Shown here: positions 1 to 12,900 of the stretch, piece after piece | How the letters are laid out: every line of letters begins with the position of its first letter | Numbering within the stretch: position 1 is the stretch's first letter | Origin: Silurus meridionalis | Lineage: Eukaryota; Chordata; Actinopteri; Siluriformes; Siluridae | Direction: 5' to 3' | DNA: 64,000 nucleotides | Assembly: GCF_014805685.1 (NCBI RefSeq) | Contig: NC_060896.1 | Coordinates: 19,237,777-19,301,776, forward strand | Notes under the pieces: generated by a model | Told to the model about the DNA's origin: nothing | Seen by the model: the letters and a program-made list of their open reading frames with translations, nothing else | The model's database searches: none | Translations under genes and position numbers: made by a program

Positions 1-1080
1 AACAACTAGTGGTACACTATCTCCCAACTGGCACCATTTGCTTCTCTTTCTTATTTCTTATTTTATGTAAACAATTTTTTAAGTGAGCACAACAATGTCA
101 CCAAGATTAAGTGGCATAAGAATTGACCAATGTTAACTATATTATGTAAAAAAAATAAATATGAAACAAAGTATATTATAAACTGCCACATTTAATTTAT
201 ATTTATTCAACCATAATGGCCTTTACAATCTGCCTTTCTATTAAAAGAAATCATATTATTACTTTTTCTTTAAAAAAAAATGTATTCGATCTATTTTAAT
301 CTAAGCGGTGTATTCTATAATAAGGATATCATAAACAAACATGAAACAGTTAAATACGTTCAGAAAAAAAAGAAATCTAAAGTATGGACAATATAAAAGG
401 ACCAAATCAGCAATGGATTAGAAGGCAACATTAGATTTTGTTTGTTTGTTTGTTTGTTTGTTTGCTTGTTAAAATGTGTTAAAGATGAAAGGGAAAGTGT
501 GAAGACCTGTAGCAGTCGTGAAATAAAGTAAGAAGTTTCAGGTAGTGGTAATTCAGGCATTTTGGCAACACAACCTAGTAATTCTGGTGTTGAAGGAGAG
601 ATGGGAGCATTGCTGCTTACAGGGATTTCAATTTAATGTCTGCATATGTTATGAATACATGCAATGGATAGATTTATGGATGATAATCAGTGGGTGAATA
701 TGCATATGGTGCTCTGTAATGAACTATCCAATACAGCGTGTATTTCTCATGCCAGTCTTCCAGGAACAAACCCCGGATCCACTGAGACCCTGAAAGTGAA
801 TAAACCAGTAACATTGTGATAACTAGAGAAATGACGTACGCAGTTTGATAGATTCATTGGCCAGCCATACAGAAACAGACAAAGGTCGTTTGGTGCCATC
901 TGCTGGAGAAGCTTCAGAAGACCTTCTCAATCCTACATAATAAAATAGTTTTTTATAAACTTTAAAGAAATACTGCAGAGAGTAACGGAAGACAAGCCAA
1001 ATAAAATACTTAGTATATATAATATTCGTTTTTATTATTCATTTCTTATTTTCTTATTCATTCATAAAATCTTAAAATTG
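1..1080. other. AT-rich flank upstream of pld3, no gene seen
   Basis: No reading frame with recognisable protein content and no terminal inverted repeats were found. A short TTTG tandem repeat lies at about 437-463. The stretch is read as intergenic sequence upstream of the pld3 promoter. Confidence 0.5.
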
Positions 1081-1094
1081 ATTTTCTTCTATCG

Positions 1095-1190
1095 AGTGAA
1101 CGCAGTATGACGCGGCATGGCTTTCTCTCCTCCCATTGGTCAGCTCTTTAAACTTCGGTCACATGATCTCACTTGCACAAGAAAGGAAGA
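1095..1190 (+). promoter_or_regulatory. Probable pld3 promoter with CCAAT box and TFE/MITF-type M-box
   Basis: A locally GC-richer patch lies just before the inferred first exon. It holds an inverted CCAAT box (ATTGG, 1135-1139) and, 20 bp further on, TCACATGA (1159-1166), a perfect palindromic MITF/TFE-type E-box. MITF/TFE factors are known to drive lysosomal genes, and the gene downstream encodes a lysosomal nuclease, so the site fits. No TATA box is obvious. Promoter function is inferred from position and motifs only. Confidence 0.45.
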
Positions 1191-1348
1191 GAGGGAACAA
1201 GGCCAAACAGACATAAATGTTGGTGCAGCAAAACTTTAAACACATTTGTTTTTCATTTCTCTTTTCTCAGTTGTGTTTTATTTCTGCTTTTTGTGATAAG
1301 AGCTTTAGTCAGTCCGACCGCTTACTTTAAAGGAAAACACCATTAAAG
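1190..1348 (+). other. pld3: Inferred non-coding first exon of pld3 (5' UTR); 5' end uncertain
   Basis: A good donor (TTAAAG|GTGAGA) follows base 1348. If spliced to the acceptor before 6941, the joined sequence reads AAAG|ATGG, with A at -3 and G at +4, a strong start context. No long reading frame runs through the exon. The transcription start was placed only roughly, downstream of the CCAAT and M-box motifs. Confidence 0.4.
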
Positions 1349-1642
1349 GTGAGACTGAGGTTTAATGAGTACAGGTTTTCTCTGTTTCTTGTAAATAGTG
1401 CTGGATTAAACAACGTGTATTATAATGTGCATCGATAGAAACGTTGAATTTTGGTATGTTCAGAAAGTACAAAGTATAATAACTAGCTAACTAATAACCC
1501 TAACCCTAGATACAGGTGTTAATAATAGCACTATTTGTCTGTGGTTTTACTTTCTAGGAAAAAACCCAGCTGAGTGGTGTAAACAAACTCAAAGATATAT
1601 TCGATACAACTGTATACACAATGTACAAAACTTGTTTTGGTC

Positions 1643-1677
<35 letters not shown>

Positions 1678-2754
1678 TAATAATAAAAGGAACTAACTCA
1701 TATGTAGGCAACAGTTTAGGAAGATAAGAACCAAGTCAAGTTGGTTTCCATTTTGAAAATATTTAGAGCAGTGTTTTTGTTCTCCTCTCAAAACATCATG
1801 ATTGTTGTTGTTCTCTTTGGGTGAGAAGAATCATTGTGTCAATGACAAAATAAAGAAAACTTTGGCAAAGTGTGGTGTTAAAATAGGACATTGAGTCATA
1901 AACGTGTAATATGATCACAGTAGACTGTCGTTATCTAGCATTAATTATACTACCTTTTTTTCTGTCATATAAGAGAAACTTTCAGTTTCACACTAGACTG
2001 AGTTTATCAAATGTCATAACATTATTTTTCTTACTGTGACTCCAATTTAAGATTGAAATCATCCAAAAAGAATAAATAATCTTTAGAGACACATCATTTT
2101 TGGCTCGATATTGTATTAAGACACTCAACTACATGTTTATCTGTCATTGTTCTGAGTGATCATTGTTTAAACCAGGCTTTTTGTCAGTGTCGCGTCTTCA
2201 CTCATTTTCACTTCTCACGTGCGTTGTACATGCGATACGAGTCACTTGTGCTGACTTGTGAGCTTCTTATTTTGATAATTGGGACAATAAGTTACATTGT
2301 TATTTAGTGTTTTACACATTGCTATATCGTATAACCCACAAATTTCTTAAGCACTTTTCCAGTAAAATTTTTTAGTCATGGTAATGTGTCAAATCTCATA
2401 TATGAGAAGGGCATTTTTGATTGTATTATAATAGTATAATAGTGTGTTTACAGTTTTTCTGTCTTCCTCTCAATGTATGCTTTTAGCCTAACCTGTTCCT
2501 TCATACAGCATGCAACAGAATGTGAATTGTTTGTGGTGGATACTAGACTTAAATATACATAGCACACTGAACAATGTTATTTAAGTTACAAAGTTGGCAT
2601 TGGACAAAGAACCAGTGCTATTGGTTTGTCTTTTATGACAAAAAAAAAAACCTGTCACAATTAAAACAATTTATTTAATAAACATAATGTTATTTATGGT
2701 TGCTTTGGATGTGAGACTGACAATGTCTCACATCCAATGCTGCAATGTCATTCT

Positions 2755-2759
<5 letters not shown>
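1349..2759. other. First part of pld3 intron 1, no gene seen
   Basis: AT-rich intronic sequence with an ATA trinucleotide repeat at about 1643-1686. A short telomere-like AACCCTAACCCT at about 1496-1507 has only two units and is treated as chance. No transposon termini were recognised. Confidence 0.5.

Positions 2760-2819
<60 letters not shown>
2760..2819. repeat. (AT)n microsatellite
   Basis: About 29 uninterrupted AT dinucleotides directly abut the Tigger-like element that begins at 2825. Confidence 0.95.
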
Positions 2820-2824
<5 letters not shown>

Positions 2825-3381
2825 CAGTGGAACCCGGTTATCTCGCCCTCGGTTATCTCGACAACCCCATTAAGTCGACGTTTTTGAAGTGGAACCGCCA
2901 AATCTCGCTTTGTCTAAGCATTTTTTATCGGTTATGTCTTTTTTATGTCGCCGAACCCTAATATCTCGAGCACAAGGGGGGAAAAATTTGCCATTTAACG
3001 TCGGTTATCTCGGTGCAGCCGCAGAAGAACTCATGAAGTGGCGGAAAAATCAAGCCTTACAGCTGCTACAGGTGTTGTATTGTATACTGGTGAATCTCTG
3101 CTGTTAGTTAGTGCTAGTGTTCGTAGTGTTAGTAGGGGCGCGGCGCAGCTTTAGGAAGAAAAGCGCAGCCGTTGAGAGAGTGCCGGTGGGAAGGCACGTA
3201 CCGGGATACGCATGAGCGATAACAACGACCGGCGTGAACCAACATATACCAACAATAACAGACAGTGAGAGTGTGGAAGTTTAAATAGGAGCTGGTGATG
3301 ATGATAAACGAGCACCATATGTGCGCGATTGAAGCCGGGAGCTTCAGAGAAAGCGGCCGAGAAAGCACCTGACACGCTGAA
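2825..3381 (+). mobile_element. Truncated Tigger/pogo-type MITE, copy 1 (in pld3 intron 1)
   Basis: It begins right after a TA with CAGTGGAACCCGGTTATC and matches the complete copy at 57721-58532 closely for about 550 bp. The match is lost near 3381, where the complete copy continues but this one runs into an ATGT tandem repeat, so the right half and right terminus are missing. A CAGTGG terminus and TA target are typical of the pogo/Tigger branch of Tc1/mariner. No transposase is present; open frames over it are not protein-like. Confidence 0.8.
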
Positions 3382-3383
3382 GG

Positions 3384-3436
3384 TGTGTGTATGTATGTAT
3401 GTATGTATGTGTATGTATGTATGTATGTATGTGTGT
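3384..3436. repeat. (ATGT)n microsatellite
   Basis: Tandem TATG/TGTA tetranucleotides with a few GT interruptions, located exactly where the adjacent MITE is truncated. Confidence 0.9.
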
Positions 3437-3761
3437 TGCATGTTTAAATGACCTTAAAACTGTTATTTTAGAAATGACACAATGTGCCGCAGTAACACGG
3501 GACTTATTCCTCATGACTAAGAACTAAATAGGTCACTTGCTTTCTTTAATCCTTTTTACCCTATGACTAAAAAAATCACTTCTGCTTTCAGGGTGTATTG
3601 TGTTTCAGGAGTGTATTGTAGAGTGCACAGTCATCAGAAACCATCCTCAAGCATGTTCTGCATTTTAAGCTGACTAAACGCTTCATATACAGAAACTGTG
3701 TGCGTTTAGAAACAACAGGAGTTTGTAAATGGCTTTTACAAACATGCACAAGCACTATATA

Positions 3762-4930
3762 CAGTGATTTCTTGGGTTTTTTTTGCATGTTTGTCACAGT
3801 TTAATGATCCAGATCATCAAACTAATTTAAATATTAGTAAAAGAGAACACAAGTGAACAAAACATGCAGTTTTTAAATTAAGGTTTTTATTATTGAGGGA
3901 AAACAAAACCCAAAACTATATGGCCTTGTGTGGAAAAAGTGTTTGCCCCCCTGTTAAAACTGTGGTTTATCACACCCGAGATCAATTTCTCTATCCATTC
4001 TACATTCTACACTTATTCACAATCAAGAAATCTCTTAAATAGAACCTGCCTGACAAAGTGAAGTAGACCAAAAGATCCTCAAAAGCTAGACATCATGCTG
4101 AGATCCAAAGATATTCAGAAACAAATGAGAGAATACATTTTTTTTTTCTTAGTTTTGCCAGAAAACATCTTGATGATCCCAAAGACTTTTGGGAAAATAC
4201 TCTGTGGACTGACGAGACAAAAGTTTTTAGAAGGTGTGTGTCCCATTACATCTTGCGTAAAATTAACACACACTTCAGAAAAAGAACATCATACCAACAG
4301 TAAAATATGGTGGTGGTTGTGTGATGTCTGGGGCTGTTCTGCTGCTTCAGGTAATAAATGGAACCATTAATTCAGCAGTTTACCAAAAAATCCTTAAGGA
4401 GAATGTCCGGCCATCTGTTCGTGATCCAATACCAATCCAATGATCCAAAACACACCAGCAAGTCCACCTCTGAATGGCTAAAGAAGAACAAAATGAAGAC
4501 TTTTTAGTCCTGACCTGAATCCTATTGAGATGCTGTGGCATGACCTGAAAAAAGCAGTTAATGCTTGAAAACCCTCCAATGTGGCTGAATTACAACAATT
4601 CTGCATAGATGAGTGACCAAAGTTCCTCCACAGCACTGAAACAGACTCAATGCAATTATCGCAAAAACTTGTTTGCAGTTGTTGCTGCTAAGGGCGGCCC
4701 AAACAGTTATTAGGTTTAGGGGCAAACACTTTTTCACACAAGGCCATGTAGTTTTGGATTTTGTTTTCCCTTAATTATAAAAACCTTCATTTAAAAACTG
4801 CATGTTGTGTTTACTTGTGTTATCTTTTACTAATATTTAAATTAGTTTGATGATCTGAAACATTAAAGTGCGACAAACATGCAAAAAAACAAGAAATCAG
4901 GAAGGGGGCAAACACTTTTTCACACCACTG
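3762..4930 (+). mobile_element. Degenerate Tc1-like transposon with long (~200 bp) inverted repeats
   Basis: Flanking TA dinucleotides (3760-3761, 4931-4932) and inverted arms of about 200 bp (left to about 3960, right from about 4715) mark a Tc1 element. The right arm contains an outer block (about 4895-4925) missing from the left arm, so the left end has an internal deletion. Between the arms are decayed + strand transposase pieces: a segment whose expected WTDETK is now read as CGLTRQK, the VWGC-AASG block near 4330, DPKHTS near 4440 and SPDLNPIEMLWHD near 4505. Stops and frameshifts break it throughout, so it is a fossil. Confidence 0.85.
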
Positions 4931-5490
4931 TACATGCAAAAATGCTACAGATTATTGAAAAGTGTTCTTATCATTATGATTTCTAACAGAAATTGTGGAT
5001 TTCCACTAATGTAAGGACTAATATGCTTTGTTGTTGAGTAGAATATGCACAATGCTCCTTTTAAAAAAGACAAATTAATGATTTTGAAGGTAAAGTAATA
5101 AGGATTTAAGAGAGATCTTTCTTTACCCTGGTGTATAATTGGAATGTGGAGAAATCATATTTTAATGTGTTCCTAGATAACTGAAGATTTGCAGTAAAGT
5201 GATTATTGGTCTATAACTATTTCTGTACCTTTTAAAATGGCTTAAACATAGGGATTTTCTTTTCCAGTTTTGTAAACATGGAGTGAGGTATTGCACAAAT
5301 AAGTTATAAACGTATGGAGAGCAGAATGCAATAAAATGATTAGTGTTTGCAACTTTATCTTATTTTAGTGCTGATTCCTGTTTCACCACCAATGTGTTGA
5401 TGTCTGCCAGCATGAAGTCTGATGTTGCATATGAAAAGGTAGAGTTTTGTGTGATTTGCAGTTCTGAATAAAAGTGCCATATGGTTAGTG
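4931..5490. other. pld3 intron 1, no feature seen
   Basis: AT-rich unique-looking sequence between two transposable elements; no protein-like frames or inverted repeats recognised. Confidence 0.4.
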
Positions 5491-5990
5491 TAACTCAATT
5501 CAATTCAATTCATTTTTATTTGTATAGCGCTTTTAACAATGAACATTGTCTCAAAGCAGCTTTACACAGATCATGTGGTGATTAAATGTAAATATGTTCT
5601 TTGTAAGTATGTTTGTCCCTGATGAGCAACTGTGGCAAGGAAAAACTCCCCGAGATGGCATAAGGAAGAAACCTTGAGAGGAACCAGACTCAAGAGGGAA
5701 CCCATCCTCATCTGGGTTGCACCAAATGTCCATTTGAAGCAGATATACAATGTTGCGGGTTACAGTGATGACGATCAGAAGCAAACTGCACTCCCGAGTC
5801 AGTGCAGCAGACCGCCGACACCAACTACAGTCCAATCCGTCCTCAAAGCACCCGTTCTACTTCGGAATTACATGGAACCACCCAAGGTGTTGATGAGATA
5901 CCGTCCCAAGCTGCACAGAAGTGTGAAGATCCACAGAGGGAGAGGGGCAGGAACAGTGGTCACTGGAACCTCAGGAGCATGTTTAACTCG

Positions 5991-6029
<39 letters not shown>

Positions 6030-6660
6030 GATGGGAAGAGAAGGATATGGATTATTAAGTGTCCCTATTGGTGTAGGAAAGTTAATGTCACTGTGCAGTT
6101 TGGACTCCGGCAAGACTCGCTGTGGCAGCATAACTAAAAGGGAGAACCAGAAGGTAACACAGACATGAGGGATCTCTGGGATAAGAGACGACCCACCACA
6201 CCACCGTCAACAAACCTGAGTGAACGTGTGAATGTGAGGGGACGACAGCATACAGATATCCCAGTTCACCAAACACTCTATATCCAAGTTCCCTCCAGAT
6301 CTGAGCCTTTACCTAAGAAAAACCTAATGATAAAAGGCTTGACTAAATAAATAAGTTTTCAACCTCGACTTGAACACTGAGACTGTGTCCGAGTCCCGAA
6401 CACTGGTTGGAAGGCTGTTCCATAACTGTGGGGCTTTATAAGAAAGATCTGCCCTCTGCTGTAGTCTTCATTATTTGAGGAACCAACAGATAGCCAGCAC
6501 CTTTTGATCTAAGTAGGCTTGGAGGATCATACTGGTACAGAAGTTCACTCAGATACTGCGGTGCGAGACCGTTCAGTGCTTTAACTGTATCATCACTGAG
6601 ATTATTTATTAGTATGACGATATAAAACAACTTGTGAATCTGAAGTTGAAACATACTTAC
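5491..6660 (+). repeat. Teleost interspersed repeat with the GCGCTTTT...GCAGCTTTACA signature, copy A
   Basis: It begins with CAATTCAATTCA units and TTTGTATAGCGCTTTTAAC, then CAAAGCAGCTTTACACAGA. I recognise this signature from many fish genomes but cannot assign it to a superfamily. The same sequence occurs reversed at 25903-26866 (nearly full) and 23985-24361 (cut), and in diverged form at 20545-21290. It contains a GA microsatellite (about 5993-6028). Open frames across it carry no conserved domain and look fortuitous. Confidence 0.8.
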
Positions 6661-6873
6661 TGTCGCGTGAGTTTTGAACAGGAAAGAGGCATGCTTTTGT
6701 CAATAATTATAATATAATGTTAGAATGTGATTTATGAAGATTAGACAGACAAATAAAGAGGTTTTTTTTGTGTAATCCTTAAAAATAATCTGACAAATAA
6801 ACACATTTGCAGCTGAAATCTGTCAGGAGATTTTTAAGGACTCTCTAAAAATGTAACAATGTAGTGTGCGAGT

Positions 6874-6907
<34 letters not shown>

Positions 6908-6940
6908 CTATGGATTAATTGGTGGTTTAATATCTTTCAG
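6661..6940. other. End of pld3 intron 1 with poly-T tract
   Basis: Contains a 23-base T run (about 6879-6901) and ends in the acceptor TATCTTTCAG immediately before the start codon. Confidence 0.6.
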
Positions 6941-6979
6941 ATGGCTGATGTGGAGTCAAGTCTTCTGAAGCCTCACAAG
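6941..6979 (+). CDS. pld3: pld3 coding exon 1: start codon and cytosolic tail
   Basis: Encodes [13 protein letters not shown] in 13 whole codons. The ATG directly follows the acceptor CAG, and the donor is AAG|GTACAA. The acidic/dileucine-like ESSLL resembles an endolysosomal sorting signal; that role is an inference. The tail is shorter than that of human PLD3. Confidence 0.85.
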
Positions 6980-9900
6980 GTACAAAATACACATAAACAA
7001 GACACATTTGTGGCTTTATTGAAGCTGTGCTAGTTGACTGAAACCAACTAAAAGAAAATTGGCCTGATTTTCCAGAACATGAAATGCTGATTTTCTTTGT
7101 AATCACCTGCAATTTATCATTCCCATGCACAGCCAATTACAGCGTTTGGCGACACCCACAAAACAGCATTTAAGGCAAAGCTCTCAGAGTTGAAATGATC
7201 AGTAAACAGAAAAAAAGGTTTTGGAAGTAGAAGTGACAGTTATTTAGACTCACAGGTATGCCAGTGAAAATGTCTATCATTTATCAGTGTAACAGCATCT
7301 GAAAAGGTTCAAATATAGAGACAAATTACAGAAAAAAATGAATTATGTTTGATTAAGTGAGGAGAAATTAATGCAGGATTATATAAAAAAGGGCAAGAAA
7401 TATATTTACACTGTTCTCAGGTGATCATGCATACCAAGCATTATTAAAGAAAAAAAAAAGGGCTTTTATAATGTTTATATTTATTGAATGACATGCTGGG
7501 TCTACATTTTTATCAGGTGTTAAAAGAGTTCTTATATTCTTACAGTGCATCCGTAAAGTTTTCACAGCGCTTCACTTTTTCCATATTTTGTAATGTTACA
7601 GCCTGTAACATGAAAGAACGTGACAATGTGAAAGAAGTGTACATAAGTATTCACAACCTCTGCTCAATACTTTGTTGAAGCACCTTTGTCACCAATTACA
7701 GCCTCAAGTCTTTTGGACTATGATGCTACAAGCTTAGTACACCTTTTTTTGGGCAGTTTCTCCCATTCTTCTTCTCTCAAGCTCCATTAGGTTGGACAGG
7801 GATGCTTATGGTCGTTGCTCTGTTGGAAAATGAACCGTTGCCCCAATCTAAGGTCCAGAGCGCTCTGGAGCAGGTTTTCATCAATGATGTCTTTGTACAT
7901 TGCTGCATTCAACGTTTCCTCGATCCTGACTAGTCTCCTAGTTCCTGCCACTGAATAACATCCCTACAGCATGATGCTGCCACCCCCAAGCTTCACTGTA
8001 GGGATGTTATTAGACAGGTAATGACGTGTTGCATTTAGGCCAAAGGGTTTAATCTTTGTTTCTCATGGTCTGAAAGTCCTTGTGGTAAACTCCAGGCAGG
8101 ATATCATATGCCTTTTATTGAGAAGTGGCTTCCATCTGGCCACTCTACCATACTGGCCTGATTGGTGGAGTGCTGCAGAGGCGGTTGTTCTCCTGGAAGG
8201 TTCTTCTCTCCACGGAGAAATGCTGGAAGTCTTTTAGAGTGACTATAGGGTTCTTGGTCACCTCCCTGACTAAGGCCCTTCTCCCCTTCACCTCCCTCTA
8301 GGAAGAGTCCTTTATTTTCACAAAACATTTTTGTGGAAGTGTATCATGGACCTTGGACCATGGAAATTATGTTCCTTTTTTTTCCAATTGTTGCTGTTCT
8401 TTGAATTGTCTTACTTTCTAAATAGCATTTAACTGAATTACTATCTAATAGAGAAATCTATCTAGATAATTATAGAAAATTTGCAATACTAGCTTACACA
8501 TTCCTAGGTACTAAAACATACTGTATTAATTTACTGTATATATTTACTGATTAGAATTTTCTGATTATACATCAGTATAATTTAGTATTTTCAGGAGATC
8601 TGTGTGTAACAAGAGTGTTGGAATTTGCTAGAATCTTTCTTATTTTATGTCTATTTAACACCGTGTGTGTTTGTGTGTGTATTTGTAGTATTCCAGGTGT
8701 ATTCTCGTCATCACCTCTCTCATAGCTGTGGTGCTTTTGCTGTTTAGCCTCCAAACCTTTCTTATTCCCTCGATCATAACATCTGGCCTAAATAAAAATC
8801 CTCCCATCATGCAGACCTGCACTGACACCTGCAGGTCAGTAAACAAATAAAAAGTAAACCTTGTTGACGCACACTTGTTAAGATATATGGACAAAAGTTT
8901 GTGTACAACTGACTATAAATTTCATATTGATATTTGAACGTTCAATTCCATATTTTAATCCCCATTAGCCTCCACTTATGTCAAAAGATGTTTCACTAGA
9001 TTTTAGACTTGGGTTGGGATATTTGTGCTCACTCAGCCACAAGGGTGTTAGTTATGTAAAGTAAATAGTGTGAGGAGGCCTTAATTGCAGTTAGCATTCA
9101 AAAAAAGGGAACATTTTTATTCTACAATATCCAAGACATACATTTTTGTGCTCAAAGTTTGTGGTAAGAGTTTGAGGAAGAACCACACATATGTCTTCAT
9201 CTCTACATCTCCAACTGTATTCTCATCTTATGTTTTTGGTCACATAATCTTTCTTAAACACTATAGTACCACAATGTTACCTTTTTATTTTTATTTATTT
9301 TTTTAGCTATGAGTTTATAATAAATTGTTTGTGTGTTTCTGTGTGTGTGTGTGTGTGTGTGTTCACAGATTGGTCCTGTTGGAGAGTATCCCAGTAGGAA
9401 TGGAATTCAACTCTTCTGTTGGTCATCCATCCATCTATCAGGCATGGCGAAGCCTCTTGTCAGAGGCACAGAGCAGTCTGGACATTGCCTCCTTCTACTG
9501 GACGCTCACTAACGAGGACACAAAGACACAAGAGCCTACTGCCAATCAGGTAATACTTTTGGTGTGATGTTGTATGATGCATAATTATGCAATCTGAAAT
9601 TTGTAACCTGCCTTTCTGTTTGTATCATTTTCTATACCTTTGAACATGTCTGCCCTCTTTGAATGTGTGTCTTTCTATTAGTCTACCAGTATTTCTACCT
9701 TTCTTTCTACCTGTATATTCTTTTTTGTGTTATTGTGTTAATTATGCATTGTGAGTGTATCAGTATTTTATATTGTTCATCTGCCCGTTTATCACTGTAT
9801 ATTTAGAGATGGGAAGTAATGAAGTACAAATACTTGTACTGTACTTAAGTAGATTTGTTCTGGTTTCAGTTCTTTTTTTTTACACAAATATATGTATGTT

Positions 9901-12900
9901 CTACTTCTTACTTCTTCTTTTAATCTATTTGGTGACATGATCAATAATGTTTCTTCTCATTGCGTGACGTTTTCAGCCAGTCAACCTATTTATTTTCATT
10001 GTGCGTCTTTTTCAATCTACCGCTGCTGTAGCATTTTCTGGCTATTACACACCACAGATTTAGCCTACCAAGCTAACAATGAGTAAGGCAGAAGGCAACA
10101 AGAAGTCTGAGGTTAACGTGGATGAGTCAGAGGGAGTCAGCGATGTAAACATTCCTGATCACCTGATCATCATCATCTTTTCTCTGCTTGTGTTTTATAT
10201 GGTGGTTGTTGATCCTGGAAACAGTCATTAGATAACAAAATTTGAAATTCTTTTGTCCAGTTACAAGCGTGACATGCTGTCACAGATAGACCAGGTGTAG
10301 GAACCGGGAGTACAACAGAATGTCTTTATTTAAACTCAATATGCACACCCAGACTTATCATGAGTGCTTAATAAGAAGGGTAGCCAGGAGCATGGAAGTA
10401 CGGGGAACACGAGTGGTAGGAAGTCCGGGTGATCTATGGTAGCAACTAGTAGATCTGACAGTGAGTGAGGGGGAATGGGGACCTTATAAAGGGGATAGGT
10501 AAATGGGGAACTGGTGTAGGCGATTAGAGCAGGGAGAGGCTGAGTGAGAGTGTAAGCCTTGGAGGGAGGCGTGGCTGATGGATCTCTGACACACGCCCAC
10601 ATTTCTTTATTTTAACTTGAGTGAAAAAGTGTAGTCATCGCTCAACTTTTGCCAGTTTAAAACATAAGTACATGTACTTCTACATGAGATTGCGTGTACT
10701 TTTGCCATCTCTGCTGTATATGTATTTCCATTTTCTTCCAGAATAATAGATTATGCCTAGCATAAGTTCATCACATTGTAATAAACCTAGCCACAGGCTT
10801 GTCAGATATTGAATGTAATTCTTGTCACATATGGCTTAATTCTGTGGGATTTTATTTATTTATTTAATTTCTGCATGTGGGTAATTTTATAGGGTGAGGA
10901 AATTCTCCAGGAACTTGTACAGATTTCTGGGAAAATCTCTGTGCGCATTGCTGTGAACACTCCTACAGACAAACAGCCACATCATGATATCCAGCAGCTC
11001 ATTAATGCAGGTCAGCGCGTGCGCATGTGTGTGTGTGTGTGTGTCTCAGAACGTGCTGTTCGAGCAGTAAAGAACTTAATTGAGTTCTAACTTCACAGTG
11101 TTTAGCAGCTCCTGCTCATTATTACTTTACCAATTTGTAATTTTCTTTTTGTTAAAAAGTCGAGTTTGCCATTACTTGTTTCAACTTGTCTCTCACTCTG
11201 TCTAAAACTAGAAAAACTAGAAAAAAATAATTACAAAGTACAGACTCTGTGCTGAGTGAACATTTGGGTGTATCTGTTTATTTTCCTCTCTGTCTTTCTA
11301 TGCATTTATTATATTACTTCGAAAGGTAATAACAAAGTTATTCCAAACGAAAATAATAGCGATTCCCTTTTAACAGATGTTTTTGTGTGTTGTGTCTTTT
11401 AAGGTGCTAATGTGAGGGATGTAAACTTGAGAGATTTAACATCCGGGGTGCTGCACACGAAGTTCTGGGTGGTCGACAAAAAGCACGTTTACATTGGTAG
11501 TGCCAACATGGACTGGAGATCGTTAACTCAGGTGGCTTAATTATATACAGCGTATAATAAATCCTTAATGAAACTTAAATAACTTAGTGATATTTGCTTG
11601 ATTTGTTTTAATATTTCTGTGGGATCTTTGGCCATTTAATTTTTTTCCTTTTTTTTTTTAAACTATTTGATTATTTGATGACTAAAAGATTTTAATTATT
11701 TGATTACTTGGTGATCTCGTTAGATCCCCCTTGTCCAGTAATATTGCTATAAACATGAAGGGTACATTTCATTTGATTAGCCGTTAACCATTATTCCAAT
11801 TAATCTGTTTTTTTTTTGTTTTTTTTATAATTGTGATGAATGCGCTGAGGCACACAATAAATGAGCAAAAGACAAGATAATGTTAAAATGACAAATATAA
11901 AAAAATGGCACTGGGATTTAACACCAACAGCTAGAATATTAGTAGAGACAGAAATTCACTCACATGCAATCTTTCTCATAAATATTTATTCAAATTCATT
12001 CAAATAAATGTAATCTTACATAACGCTATCGCCGTGTATAAATTAGTGCGAGCAGAATTCTAGATCTCATGGCCTTTATTTTAAATAACAAAAACGAATA
12101 ATTGATTTTAGTCATTCAGGCAACTTTTTAGTACGTAAGTGATAATATTAACTTGGCACTTTTGACAAATTGAGCAATGATCAAAATATAAGTGGGATAA
12201 TCCATGGCTAGATGTTTATTGCACACTTTTATTGTATTATATTCGTGTAATGAACACCCAGCTGTGGCTTATCCCTTGCAAATCATAATGTAAATTATGA
12301 AATTTTGTGCATTCGAGCAGGATATATTATAAGGAAAAAGAGGCCCAGAGATAAAGAGGAAGACAAAAGAGGAAATAGTTCATAGAGGTATAGTTTAACA
12401 ATAAATTAAATGTGCACAATATCCACATTACCCAGGAGGTAATCAGGAAAGACATATTTAGTGGTTAAAATTTACTACTTTAATTTACTTTAATCAATAG
12501 ATATATATAAAAAAACCAACTTGTAGTATTGCAGCATTGTATCTGGGAGGCCCAACTACTGTAAATCTAATTTGTTTTAAAATAATGTATTTTTAACTAT
12601 GCAATAATCTGTTTTAACATATTTCTACATTTATACTAAACCATATCCTAATACCCATTATTCTTTTACAACAAATGGGATTACAGAAGATATAACGCCA
12701 TTTCTAGCAAGTATATAATGTTTTGGGTGAAATCATCTTGTTGGCTACATTAGCATGTAACTCCAGTACAAAAATTAAAAACAGGGACAAACTTCATGAA
12801 ATCTTTCAAATGTAAATTAAATACACTATATTTTACAAAATACACATTTTAGTTTTTTTTAAGTCTAAACCCTAATTAAGAGCTTTAGTCACAAGAAATG

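Noticed and set aside
1496..1507. Telomere-like AACCCTAACCCT
   Set aside because: Only two units, in ordinary intronic sequence; no interstitial telomere array.
3129..3441. Minus-strand open frames rich in His/Tyr/Thr
   Set aside because: They lie over the Tigger-like MITE and the ATGT microsatellite and carry no domain.
5632..6168. 178-codon open frame
   Set aside because: Falls entirely inside the GCGCTTTT-type repeat, includes its GA microsatellite, and related copies have no matching frame.
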